DNA of 29,645 nt. It comes from CAZZCN01 sp964652975. Lineage in GTDB: Bacteria; Bacillota; Clostridia; Saccharofermentanales; UBA5734. A model generated the notes under the pieces. It ran no database searches and was not told the DNA's origin. It worked only from the letters and a program-made list of their open reading frames with translations. Below, one piece after another: positions 6,267 to 14,956 of the stretch (the first letter of the stretch is position 1; every line of letters starts with the position of its first letter). The DNA lies in contig CAZZCN010000035.1 of NCBI GenBank assembly GCA_964652975.1, forward strand, positions 1-29,645. Reading direction: 5' to 3'. Both the position numbers and the translations under genes were made by a program.

Positions 6267-7358
6267 TTATCTTGGAGAAATAATTCGTTTATAAATTCCA
6301 ATATGTTTATTTGCAATCTCCTGCCATTCATCCTTATCAATCTCTGCGTCTTTCTCGCGGCGACTTCCGGCATAATTACACAAGGCAGACTTCATTTCTT
6401 GCACATTATCAACTTTTGCATAATATATATTGCGTTTTTGATCATATCCGTTCCTGGTCTTCGACGTTGTTATTACGAATGTTTTATGAGTTACAGCTGC
6501 ATAGACAGAACCCCTATTCCATTCACCTTGTCCAGTGCGAAACGGTAGAATTACAGCATCTGCAACGGTTAGAAGTTCTGATATTTTATCAGGGGGAAGA
6601 AAGCCGGTGATGGTCACTTTATCTATCCAAGGTTTGCTCGAAGCCTGCTCGATGATTCTATGGTTGTAAGCCTGAGCACTGTCAAATTCTCCAGCTATTA
6701 CGATCTGATCTGAAGAAGGATCGGCGATTTCAAATAATAATTCGACGCCTTTATGTGGATATACAAAACCGAAAAAAACAACTAATCGCTTTTGATCTTT
6801 TAGGTACTTTTTTTTAAGTATGTTCTTCTGGCTTTCGGACATGTCAATTACTGGTATATTTGAAGCTATCGGTACAAGTTCGCATTTCTTTAACAATAAG
6901 ACCCATCGAAGTTTTGGATGTAATAGTTCCTTATAGGACGGATATACGGTTACCAGCACATCGGGAACCATAGCTATTAAAAGTAGTCTTCGCCAATTGC
7001 TAAATCCTTCATGCCAAGTTTGCACAACCTTTTTCCCAGTCAGGAATAAGATTATTGGCAATATCCAAGGTAGTAAACCGTTACGATATCCTTGGGTCGG
7101 GAATTGAATATGCACTATATCAGGCGTCCAGCGAAAAATGACCTTTGCAGCCTTAAAAGTTTCAGCCAGACTCCATTTTTTTAACGTCCGGAAAACTTCA
7201 ATTTTATCGTTGATATCTGTTGCCCCATCAATAGCACTTGTAAGGATTGCAACTTGAATTTGAGGATTAGCGGCAAGAGCTTTTGCCAATTTACAGGAGT
7301 AATCGCCAACTCCACACTTCATTGGCGGATACGAACCAGTTATCAGCAACACCTTCAT
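6267..7358 (-). CDS. GT4-family glycosyltransferase
   Basis: GT-B fold, retaining-type glycosyltransferase of 363 aa, predicted to work at the cytoplasmic membrane face. MKVLLITGSYPPMKCGVGDYS at the N terminus is the usual 'P..GG...' acceptor-domain loop in GVGDY form. The C-terminal donor domain has LVVFFGFVYPHKGVELLFE (start of the donor domain), ITGFLPPDKISELLTVADAVILPF, and a GQGEWNRGSVYAAVTH region where the family's E(x7)E pattern would lie, here less typical. An in-frame start exists 126 nt upstream but would overlap the previous gene. The ATG at 7358 has AAAGGAG 6 nt upstream and directly follows that gene's stop, TAATATG. The sugar is unknown. Confidence 0.85.
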   Translation of the reverse strand: MKVLLITGSYPPMKCGVGDYSCKLAKALAANPQIQVAILTSAIDGATDINDKIEVFRTLKKWSLAETFKAAKVIFRWTPDIVHIQFPTQGYRNGLLPWILPIILFLTGKKVVQTWHEGFSNWRRLLLIAMVPDVLVTVYPSYKELLHPKLRWVLLLKKCELVPIASNIPVIDMSESQKNILKKKYLKDQKRLVVFFGFVYPHKGVELLFEIADPSSDQIVIAGEFDSAQAYNHRIIEQASSKPWIDKVTITGFLPPDKISELLTVADAVILPFRTGQGEWNRGSVYAAVTHKTFVITTSKTRNGYDQKRNIYYAKVDNVQEMKSALCNYAGSRREKDAEIDKDEWQEIANKHIGIYKRIISPR

Positions 7359-7359
7359 A

Positions 7360-8073
7360 TTAGGCTCCTTTCTCAAGCACCAACCATGCGAAAGTATATT
7401 GTTGCCCCCCCCAATTAGCCACCTTTTCTTTTGCAGAAGATTGTATTTCATCCACTGGAAACATTGAATATTTAGCTGCTTCACTCACAAAACATTCAAC
7501 ATCTTGCTTGGAAAAAATCATCCAATCCATCCCAAAAAACTTTACCCCGGTTGTATCAATCTTGTCCGGCCAGTAATCAAATGACGCTATGAAGTAGCCA
7601 TTTGGCTTCAGGAGGCGTGACATTTCTTTCAGTAATGAGGCCCCATCAAAACCATGTTCGATTACCGATATTGAAGTAATTGCACTGAATGAAGCGTCAG
7701 CAAACTTCGTGTGCATGAAATCACTAATCTCATAGCTGATGAAATCATGAAAAGGCATTTTGTGAACATGGGGATTCAAGTCCGCGCCTGTTAAATTTGA
7801 ATAGCCTAATTTGTGTAGCGCGACAATCGTCTCTGATGCATAACATCCAATATCGAGTATAGGGTCATTTCTTTTCACATGGTCCTCAAGAAAATTTACC
7901 GTGTTGAGGACATCCCAACTCTTTGTCAAATCACCTACCATCACTCTTCTGTCAAAACCTAAACGCCGAAAAATATTGTGCAGAGGTAAAGGAGATGTAA
8001 CGACGGAGCACCCTTTATCTATCAGTTCTTGACGAGCGGCATTTATTTGTATTTTTTCCTGCAACACTTTCAT
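7360..8073 (-). CDS. Class I SAM-dependent methyltransferase
   Basis: Methyltransferase of 237 aa. SAM-binding motif I is PILDIGCYASE at 71-81, with the acidic end of strand 2 at LTGADLNPH (about 95-103) and ITSISVIEHGFDG as the motif II/post-I region. The late LLKEMSRLLKPNGYFIASFDYW is the usual methyltransferase strand and helix. The start at 8073 has GAGGGAG 7 nt upstream and clears the end of the radical SAM gene; a start at 8112 would overlap it. The stop is one base from the following GT4 start, so the two are translationally coupled. It likely methylates a sugar of the glycan. Target unknown. Confidence 0.85.
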   Translation of the reverse strand: MKVLQEKIQINAARQELIDKGCSVVTSPLPLHNIFRRLGFDRRVMVGDLTKSWDVLNTVNFLEDHVKRNDPILDIGCYASETIVALHKLGYSNLTGADLNPHVHKMPFHDFISYEISDFMHTKFADASFSAITSISVIEHGFDGASLLKEMSRLLKPNGYFIASFDYWPDKIDTTGVKFFGMDWMIFSKQDVECFVSEAAKYSMFPVDEIQSSAKEKVANWGGQQYTFAWLVLEKGA

Positions 8074-8084
8074 GCTTATCTCCC

Positions 8085-9611
8085 TCACATCACCCTTTTT
8101 ATGAATCTGCATTTATTTACAAGATATTTTGCGAAAGTTCTAATATTGCGTCTTTGTAGTTTTGGGATAAGTTTTTTTATAAAAACCCTTAAATAGGCAA
8201 GATAAGGATTTGGGATAAGTTTTTTTATAAATACCCTTAAATAAGCAAGATAGGGATTATTGATGTTATTTGCCAATTCAAACCATAATGCTACGTCATT
8301 TTTATTAAACTTATCCGTGGAAATAAGTATGTTATTGGTATCTGAAACGGAGAAAAAGTGATCGCTATCTATTTGTTTTGTCAGTAAATTGTTGCGTCTG
8401 CAGTTGTCATACAATTTTGTGCCGGGGTATGGATTAACTATGAAAGGCGCCACATCAGTTAATCCCATACCCAGGAGTTTTTTAAAAAATGTCAAGGTTT
8501 CCGCAAAGCTCTCCTTTGTCTCGCCGGGATAACCTACAAGCAGAAAACCTGTTGTACGTATATTTTCCTCGCTGCAATAACGCACTACTTCAGTAACCTT
8601 TTCCAAAGAAAGTTTTTTATTCATATAGCTTAATGTGTTTTTATTTCCACTTTCAATCGCAAGATTTAATCTGACACAACCGGATTTGCCCATTTTTCTT
8701 ATAAGTTGTTTGTCAAGCGTATCTACTCTAACTCCGTTGTGAGCAGACCAGGTTATGTCTCTTTTTAATTTTATCAGTCCATCAAAAATTGATTCGGCTC
8801 GCTCCTTATTCAATGTAAGATTATCATCCTCAAACTCAATGTGATTTATGTTATAATTACTCACCATCATTTCAACTTCATCAATTACATTTGACGGCGA
8901 TCTACCCCTCCATTTATAGCCGTAAACCGAATGCACCGAACAAAAGTTGCAGTCATAAGGGCATCCTCTGGAAGTTATTATGGAAAAAGCCCTCTTGTTT
9001 TCTTCCATGCGGGGTGACAGTGAAAAATATTTTTCCACCGGCAACATATCTCTTGCAGGGAAAGGAATCTCATCAAGATTGGGAAGAGATAACGAAACTC
9101 CATTGTTGCGGACTATCCCGTTTATTTTATAAACTAGACCGGGTATTGAGTCAGGTTCCTGACCTTTCATCAGGGCAAGGAGCGGCTTTTCTCCCTCTCC
9201 TCGAATGACATAATCAACACTTTCAATCAACGCTTCTTCGGGAAAGGTTGACGGAAAAACACCTACAATAACCACTTTGAGCTTATTGTCAAATTCTTTA
9301 ATTGCCTTGGCTAATTGGCGGCTTATAGGGGCCAAATGACTAAAGGGGACTGTGATTCCTACATGCGTTACATCAGATTCAATTCTTGCGCAGATATCGG
9401 AGTATGACAAGTCAACCTGTATATATTCCCTATCATTTCTATTAATATTTTTGTGATTATTAAATCCGTCAGCCAGAGAATCTATTATAGACACCTCGAT
9501 ATTGTTAGACCTCAAGTAACTTGCCAGATAACCAATAGCTAGATTTTGTGAAATTATCTTGTCATTGACAGAATTGAAATACCAAGGCGGATTTATAAGA
9601 ACTATTTTCAT
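8085..9611 (-). CDS. B12-binding-type radical SAM protein with an in-frame tandem duplication
   Basis: Protein of 508 aa. Residues 1-140 form a B12-binding-like Rossmann domain (MKIVLINPPW, LAIGYLASYLRSNNIEVSIID, YVIRGEGE) without the DxHxxG histidine motif. The radical SAM domain has the 4Fe-4S cysteines C217, C221 and C224 in SRGCPYDCNFCSVHSVYG, then a BchE/HpnJ-like continuation (IEFEDDNLTLN, LNLAIESGN, TGFLLVGYPGET). The known family performs radical methylations, cyclisations or rearrangements; a role on a glycan or lipid carrier is inference. At the C terminus the 16-residue unit NPYLAYLRVFIKKLIP occurs twice in a row (452-467, 468-483), making an amphipathic basic stretch. Start is the ATG at 9611; no strong Shine-Dalgarno. 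Confidence 0.85.
   Translation of the reverse strand: MKIVLINPPWYFNSVNDKIISQNLAIGYLASYLRSNNIEVSIIDSLADGFNNHKNINRNDREYIQVDLSYSDICARIESDVTHVGITVPFSHLAPISRQLAKAIKEFDNKLKVVIVGVFPSTFPEEALIESVDYVIRGEGEKPLLALMKGQEPDSIPGLVYKINGIVRNNGVSLSLPNLDEIPFPARDMLPVEKYFSLSPRMEENKRAFSIITSRGCPYDCNFCSVHSVYGYKWRGRSPSNVIDEVEMMVSNYNINHIEFEDDNLTLNKERAESIFDGLIKLKRDITWSAHNGVRVDTLDKQLIRKMGKSGCVRLNLAIESGNKNTLSYMNKKLSLEKVTEVVRYCSEENIRTTGFLLVGYPGETKESFAETLTFFKKLLGMGLTDVAPFIVNPYPGTKLYDNCRRNNLLTKQIDSDHFFSVSDTNNILISTDKFNKNDVALWFELANNINNPYLAYLRVFIKKLIPNPYLAYLRVFIKKLIPKLQRRNIRTFAKYLVNKCRFIKRVM
8163..8258 (-). repeat. 48-bp in-frame tandem duplication inside the radical SAM gene
   Basis: Two abutting copies, 8163-8210 and 8211-8258, differ at 3 of 48 positions. 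On the coding strand all three differences are third-codon-position and silent (CCT/CCC, GCC/GCT, GTT/GTA), so the 16-residue peptide is identical in both. Confidence 0.95.
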
Positions 9612-9670
9612 ATCTGTGAAATCACCCTTTCCTCGAAAATTCGGTTGCTCTCATTAATAATATCTGCATA

Positions 9671-10663
9671 TCATCGGTTATGGGAAAATATCAATTTCAG
9701 GTGATACTTAGCAATGCGAAATAATGCCGGAGGCAGAGCGCTAAATAATACCAGAGGCAGGGCAAAAGGGAAAAATTTTGCTGTAAAACGCAACTGACTT
9801 GCAAGACTGAATTTAAGGGTAGTTGTGCTGGTGGTGGCATCCCATCTGCTTGTGCTGATTCCCACCTTATGGTAGACAACTGCTTTATCGGCATAAGCCA
9901 GTGAAAAACGTCGCTTGCCTCTCATATACCAGTCAGGTTCTTCAAAATACAAGAAGTAGTCTTCATTCAGCAATCCGGCAAGACGGAGAAAATCAACCGA
10001 CACAAGCATGGAGGCTCCGACCAGATAATCCATGCGAGACTCGATTTCTTCCCGTGACGACACTTCTGCAACAGGCTTACTATAACAGATATTAGCCGAT
10101 TTAATCAACCAATTGCTTAGTGTTCCGCCGCCAGCGGCCCAAATAATCTCAGGCTTATTGTAAAACGGTATTAACGACCCGCACATTCCGGCATCGGGTT
10201 TTTCTTCCATGCGCTGCACCATTTGCGAGAGAGCATCGGGTTTAATTATTGTATCGTTGTTCAACAACCATACGTAGGCAAAATCACCTCGCGCCAGGGC
10301 ATAGCGCAAACCAACATTATTGCCACCGGCAAAACCCAGATTAGCACCAGTCCGGATCAGGATCAAAGATGCACTGTCATCACTGCCACCCCCCTCCGCC
10401 TGGCTGCGGTCATATTCCACATAAGTTATAGGCTTAGTAACCGGAGGGAAAGTTAGGTATCGCAGAGGATTATCTGCTGGAACATTCACCTTAATCCTTC
10501 CGTCAGCCCACGCCTTTATGTATTCAAGAGATCCGTCCCGAGAATCATTGTCGCATACCACTACGCGAAACTCCGGATAGTCAAGCCGAAATACGCTCTC
10601 AAGACATTCAATGGTATCCTGCCAACCGTTCCAGTTGAGAATTATTATGTAGACTCTTTTCAT
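9671..10663 (-). CDS. GT2 glycosyltransferase (rhamnosyltransferase-like)
   Basis: GT-A fold, inverting-type transferase of 330 aa. VYIIILNWNGWQDTIECLESV is the nucleotide-binding start typical of the rhamnosyltransferase/galactofuranosyltransferase GT2 branch, followed by VVVCDNDSRDGS and LGFAGGNNVGL. The metal site is LLNNDT (NND in place of DxD). A loop near 75-110 is extended and hydrophilic. The C terminus has a hydrophobic segment (FFPFALPLVLFSALPPALF) that may anchor the enzyme to the membrane. The start at 10663 overlaps the preceding stop in ATGA; a start 108 nt upstream would add residues unlike the family. The exact sugar is not inferable. Confidence 0.87.
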   Translation of the reverse strand: MKRVYIIILNWNGWQDTIECLESVFRLDYPEFRVVVCDNDSRDGSLEYIKAWADGRIKVNVPADNPLRYLTFPPVTKPITYVEYDRSQAEGGGSDDSASLILIRTGANLGFAGGNNVGLRYALARGDFAYVWLLNNDTIIKPDALSQMVQRMEEKPDAGMCGSLIPFYNKPEIIWAAGGGTLSNWLIKSANICYSKPVAEVSSREEIESRMDYLVGASMLVSVDFLRLAGLLNEDYFLYFEEPDWYMRGKRRFSLAYADKAVVYHKVGISTSRWDATTSTTTLKFSLASQLRFTAKFFPFALPLVLFSALPPALFRIAKYHLKLIFSHNR

Positions 10664-11460
10664 GACGTCAAAGTATTCTTTTTCGTGGCAAACAAGAGCA
10701 TAGCTTCTGAGCGTCCAGTCAGAACCGACACGCAGTTGATAATTCTTATCAGCAGGGCTTTTGGCCTCCAACTGGTTACTGAATAATTTTCGCGCGATTC
10801 AAAGCGTAACTCAGTAAACCCTGACTCTCTTGCCAATCGCTTAAGCGTGGCTGGAGAAAAATGCCAGACATGCTCTTCGGGCCTGAGGGATTGCCATTTA
10901 CTGCCAAGCAGGAAGGCCATTATGCTGCCGATGTTCGGGACGCCGATAACCAGTAAACCATCGTTTTTCAATAATCGATGGACTTCTGTCAGAAGTTTAC
11001 GCGGGTTGTCCACATGCTCCAAGACATGATTTATGACGATAACATCAAAGGCCTCTGTTTCCAATCGCGTATTCTCCAAGGTGCCAGTTATTACATCCAA
11101 CCCCTTTTCTTCCCTGGCGAATGCCGATGCCCACTCTGAAACCTCCACCCCTTGAACTGTAAATCCTCGTTTCGCCGCCACATACAGTAACGTGCCAACC
11201 CCAGCTCCCACATCGAGTAATTTGCCACTGCTCTTAAAACAGACAATCTTATCAATAAGTGACTCAAATATCGCGCAGAACTCGTTCCAGCGGCTAACAT
11301 ATTGATTTTTCCTGGTAAAATAATCCTCTTCGGCATAAGATTGCGATTTCCCGAAGCTGTCCGTATATATCAAGCCACATTCCTTGCATTTGACCAACCG
11401 TTGACACTCTGTTGTTAAAAACATAACGTTTTTTGTGCTACCGCACAACCCGCAGTTCAT
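10660..11460 (-). CDS. SAM-dependent methyltransferase with zinc-type N terminus
   Basis: Methyltransferase of 266 aa. An N-terminal four-cysteine knuckle (C3, C6, C25, C28; CKECGLIY) precedes a class I Rossmann domain: motif I LLDVGAGVGTL at 81-91, INHVLEHVDNPRKLL as the conserved 'LEH..NP' helix, and LLVIGVPNIGSI. The start is placed at 11460, three codons inside the first possible ATG. This ATG overlaps the previous stop as ATGA and has GGGAGG 9 nt upstream, whereas GGGAGG touches the first ATG directly. It is coupled at both ends to GT2 genes. Substrate unknown, probably a sugar or glycolipid intermediate. Confidence 0.85.
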   Translation of the reverse strand: MNCGLCGSTKNVMFLTTECQRLVKCKECGLIYTDSFGKSQSYAEEDYFTRKNQYVSRWNEFCAIFESLIDKIVCFKSSGKLLDVGAGVGTLLYVAAKRGFTVQGVEVSEWASAFAREEKGLDVITGTLENTRLETEAFDVIVINHVLEHVDNPRKLLTEVHRLLKNDGLLVIGVPNIGSIMAFLLGSKWQSLRPEEHVWHFSPATLKRLARESGFTELRFESRENYSVTSWRPKALLIRIINCVSVLTGRSEAMLLFATKKNTLTS

Positions 11461-12284
11461 CTTTGCCATCCTCCCAGGATGTCTTGTTTGATCCGTTCAT
11501 AAATTGAACTTACAGGCTCATTTTGAAACTGGTATTTCTCCCAAACCTTGATATACGAAAGTGCCCGGTAAAAGGCCATCATCAGACAAAGTGAAAAACC
11601 ACGTACCCCATCCTTATAGCCTTTCCATTTGAAAAATCGGCAGTAGAATTCACTCAGAGACACCTTGAAAAGAAGCCAACAGGAAAATTTAACCCCTCTA
11701 TCAAATAGGTGCTGCGCCTCAACACTTGTGTATTTGTTTAGTTTTTCGACAAAATGTGCGCTATCGATATAATTGAAATGAACAATACAGTTTTCGTCCT
11801 TAGGTTCAAGCTGTACTACGCGGGCATCGGCGGCCTTGTGCATATAACCATGAATGGTTTCTGTAAAGGTGATTTTTCCGCGTCTGAAAAAACGGGGCAA
11901 CGGCGAATACCCCCAACCGCTGTAATTGACACAGGCACCCATGATATAGTGTCTAAACGGAATTTCCACAATATCCACCTCATTCTTCTCCGCAATTGCC
12001 TTGAGTGCCATGCCCAGTGTTTTTGGTGCCATCTCATCCGCATCAATAAGCAGTATCCAATCTCCGGTCGACTTTTCAGCCGCAAATTTCTTAGCGATAT
12101 CAAATGCCGCAACTAATGGATGTCTGAAAATCTTGTCGGTATATTCCCGCGCAATTTCGATGGTTCTGTCCGTGCTCTCCATATCCACGACGATAATTTC
12201 ATCGCACCATTTAACAGTTTCCAGACAGTAACGGAGATTACGTTCTTCGTTACGTGTATTTATAATTGCTGATATTCGCATCAT
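11457..12284 (-). CDS. GT2 glycosyltransferase (WaaE/KdtX-like)
   Basis: Transferase of 275 aa with the compact layout of the WaaE/KdtX branch of GT2. ISAIINTRNEERNLRYCLETV opens the domain, CDEIIVVDMESTDRT follows, and GDWILLIDADE gives a clear DAD metal site near residue 93. A TETIHGYMH segment lies near 135-145, and the C-terminal third is aromatic and basic (FFKWKGYKDGVRGFSLCLMMAFYRAL), suited to a membrane surface. Two ATG codons are tandem at the start; either is possible. The stop overlaps the next gene's start as ATGA. KdtX-like does not fix the sugar. Confidence 0.85.
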   Translation of the reverse strand: MMRISAIINTRNEERNLRYCLETVKWCDEIIVVDMESTDRTIEIAREYTDKIFRHPLVAAFDIAKKFAAEKSTGDWILLIDADEMAPKTLGMALKAIAEKNEVDIVEIPFRHYIMGACVNYSGWGYSPLPRFFRRGKITFTETIHGYMHKAADARVVQLEPKDENCIVHFNYIDSAHFVEKLNKYTSVEAQHLFDRGVKFSCWLLFKVSLSEFYCRFFKWKGYKDGVRGFSLCLMMAFYRALSYIKVWEKYQFQNEPVSSIYERIKQDILGGWQR

Positions 12285-12291
12285 ATATTTT

Positions 12292-13734
12292 TCACTTTTT
12301 AATTTTTGCTAACAATTGCTTTCTCCAGCGGAGCATAAAACCGAACCCATACAAAATCATTAATTTTCTGACACGTTCCCGAAGTAATTGTTTAAAGCCG
12401 AAATTAATTTTATTCTGTATTTTAACGGCTTTTTCAGCTAACCTTATGAATACATCCGGGTCGATCTGCGTCATTAAACATTTTCCTTTCAGGAGTTCTT
12501 TAATGTTCGTGTCAGGACCGACGCCAAATAAGACATAATAGTCATCCGACCATTCATTACCCTTTATTTTACCTATGGCTTTGCCATCCTCCCAAAGCTC
12601 AGTGCCAGGGAACGGAGTCGCAATTGTTATCTGGACAGAGTTTAGCCGCAGCTTCAATATGAAATCAAAAGTTTCTTTTATATCTTCGATACTTTCATAT
12701 GGAGAACCGATTACAACTGAACCGACGTTTTGAAATCCATATTTTCTGCTTATTTCTATTGCCTTTACGATTTGTTCCAATTTTATCTTCCTGTTCTTCA
12801 AATAATCCAGTGTTTTTTGGCAACCTGATTCTATACCGAAAGAAATCCTATATACCCCCAGTTCTTTAAGCAAAGACGCCATCGCATCATTAAAGTTGTC
12901 TACTCGAGAGAGGCATTCGAATTTTAAGTTATCAAGTGATGGTTCTTTCTTTTTTAACTCAACGATTTTAGCCACTCGCTTTTTATCTATGGAAAAAAAG
13001 TCATCATAAATTAATATTTCCTTAACATGATATCGCGATACCAATTCTTTTATTTCTTTAACAACATATTCAGCTGAATGCAGTCTGGTACGATCCCAAA
13101 ATATTGAAGACGCACAAAAACGACATTTGTAAGGGCACCCTCTTGAAGTCAGGATAACACCTCTATGGGTTTCACTCCAGGAAATCCTGAACAAGCTCAG
13201 GTCGGGGGGCGGCACGGTATCCAATGGTTCAATATATTGTCGTTTTGGATTAATGATCAGTGTCTTATCACTTAAATAGACTATTCCTCGTATAATTCCC
13301 AAATTATTAAATTTATTATCATGGAAATTTTCAAGCAACTCCTTAAGCGTTTCCTCTCCTTCCCCGAGTACGCCGACATCCGCAGATTCCGGCAATTCTC
13401 TGGGTGCAATAGTAATATGTACCCCACCCCATATAATCGGTACTTTAAATTGCTCGCGTAAATCCTGTGCCAGAGCAGAAAATCGGAGAAAATATCTCGA
13501 GGTACAGCTCAATCCGATAATATCCGGCTTGATTGTCCGAATATCATCAAAGATATCATCGGTCATGAGGCTGAGACTAATTTGGATACCGGGAATTTTA
13601 AGCTTGAGATACGCGGAGAGGTAACCTATCCCGAGGGAAGGAGAGAAATTTAAATTACTCTCGTCCATATCCACAATAAAATGTATTTTAAAATTATTTT
13701 TCACAAAAAAATTATAATGTTTTTCTTTAATCAT
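12292..13734 (-). CDS. B12-binding-type radical SAM protein (second)
   Basis: Protein of 480 aa with the same two-domain layout as the one at 8085-9611: an N-terminal B12-binding-like domain (SPSLGIGYLSAYLK, IIGLSCTSRYFL, WGGVHITIAPRELP, VGVLGEGEETL) and a radical SAM domain with C200, C204 and C207 in TSRGCPYKCRFCASSIFW. Later come IYDDFFSIDKKRV, RISFGIESGCQKTL and GSVVIGSPYES. It is not a close copy of the other: cluster surroundings and C termini differ. The start is uncertain. ATG 13734 overlaps the GT4 stop by a few bases but has no visible Shine-Dalgarno; a start at 13791 adds an isoleucine-rich leader; GTG at residue 30 of that longer form is also possible. Reaction unknown. Confidence 0.8.
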   Translation of the reverse strand: MIKEKHYNFFVKNNFKIHFIVDMDESNLNFSPSLGIGYLSAYLKLKIPGIQISLSLMTDDIFDDIRTIKPDIIGLSCTSRYFLRFSALAQDLREQFKVPIIWGGVHITIAPRELPESADVGVLGEGEETLKELLENFHDNKFNNLGIIRGIVYLSDKTLIINPKRQYIEPLDTVPPPDLSLFRISWSETHRGVILTSRGCPYKCRFCASSIFWDRTRLHSAEYVVKEIKELVSRYHVKEILIYDDFFSIDKKRVAKIVELKKKEPSLDNLKFECLSRVDNFNDAMASLLKELGVYRISFGIESGCQKTLDYLKNRKIKLEQIVKAIEISRKYGFQNVGSVVIGSPYESIEDIKETFDFILKLRLNSVQITIATPFPGTELWEDGKAIGKIKGNEWSDDYYVLFGVGPDTNIKELLKGKCLMTQIDPDVFIRLAEKAVKIQNKINFGFKQLLRERVRKLMILYGFGFMLRWRKQLLAKIKK

Positions 13735-14956
13735 AATGATAATTATCATAAATAATATCATTATATGTTTTAACAACTTTTTCTTTAACAACTACATATT
13801 CTAGTTTTTCTCTTATTATAGAATAATTGATTTCTGCAGCTAAATTGACCATTTTATCATCACTAACAGCTTTTTTAATTGCATTTGCAATTCCATCTAT
13901 GTCTTCTGCATCAATAATAAGGCCGTTACATCCATCTTTTATAAATTCATTTGCACAACCAGCAATAGATTCGATTGGAAAACATCCCATAACCATAGAT
14001 TCTAGCATTGAATTTGGAACTCCGTCAGATATACTTGCACTTATAGAAATTCTTGACTGTCCATAAAGCCTCATCATTTCCAAATGTGAGATATTTGATA
14101 TTATATTTATTTTTAAATCTTTATCCTTTGATAACATTTTTGCTCTATAGCTTACATCATCCGAAGCTAAATTTAATATAATCTCATAATTTTTAAGATA
14201 TTCCGAGCATTTTTCTATTGCTTTCAATGTAAATAACGCTCGTCCTGCAAAGCCTTGATATCCTTTTACCATGATTTTTCTTCTATCAGATACTAAATTA
14301 TGGCTCCACATTTTTTTTAAGTCATCAGTTTTGTAGCCCCCGTTCCCGGGCAAAATGGGTAAGAATTTCCCCTTATAATCAAATTCAAGTGCAAGTTTTA
14401 TGTCTCTTTGCGATTTTGGCCAATAATAATTAACTTTTTCTAGAGTAGATTTTATTCTACATATATGTTCTTCTAATTTTCTATAATAATAAATATCGCT
14501 TCCCCATGGTGTATATATTATTTTTGGCATTCTTTTAATATCTATTTTATCAAGAACACTAGCCACAAGATAACCAGCCTGCTGCATTTCAAGTATATGT
14601 ATTATCTCAGGTTTTATTTTTTTAATTGCTCTTTTGAGAAGAATAGATCGAAATTCAAAATCATTTTTAGCTTTAAAATATTTTTTAAATAAAAATGTTA
14701 ATATTCTGTTCAATAAAATATGACCCTCACTAAACGGACAGCAAATTGCTCTATAAAATTTCAAATCTTTTTTATATTTCTTTGGTTTAACAAAAAGACC
14801 ATGCATCGTAACACCTTCTAACTCAGGATTAATGCTATATCCATTTTCAGTCGATGGGAATACATGTATTTCAAATCCAGAATCATTTAATTGTTTTATC
14901 CACCTTGCAGTATGTATGCTATGTGCTAATGCAACAAATAATATTTTTGGCTTCAT
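13727..14956 (-). CDS. GT4-like glycosyltransferase, AT-rich
   Basis: GT-B type transferase of 409 aa. ILFVALAHSIHTARWIKQLNDSGFEIHVFP is a typical acceptor-domain start, with HTARW where many such proteins bind the donor phosphate. The donor domain has ISISASISDGVPNSMLESMVMGCFPIES, the E-containing nucleotide-sugar loop, and NGLIIDAEDIDGIANAI. IIYTPWGSDIYYY is the conserved 'WGSD' loop. Codons are strongly A/T-ending, like the neighbours on either side. The ATG follows the preceding stop without a gap (TAAATG). Donor and acceptor unknown. Confidence 0.83.
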   Translation of the reverse strand: MKPKILFVALAHSIHTARWIKQLNDSGFEIHVFPSTENGYSINPELEGVTMHGLFVKPKKYKKDLKFYRAICCPFSEGHILLNRILTFLFKKYFKAKNDFEFRSILLKRAIKKIKPEIIHILEMQQAGYLVASVLDKIDIKRMPKIIYTPWGSDIYYYRKLEEHICRIKSTLEKVNYYWPKSQRDIKLALEFDYKGKFLPILPGNGGYKTDDLKKMWSHNLVSDRRKIMVKGYQGFAGRALFTLKAIEKCSEYLKNYEIILNLASDDVSYRAKMLSKDKDLKINIISNISHLEMMRLYGQSRISISASISDGVPNSMLESMVMGCFPIESIAGCANEFIKDGCNGLIIDAEDIDGIANAIKKAVSDDKMVNLAAEINYSIIREKLEYVVVKEKVVKTYNDIIYDNYHYD

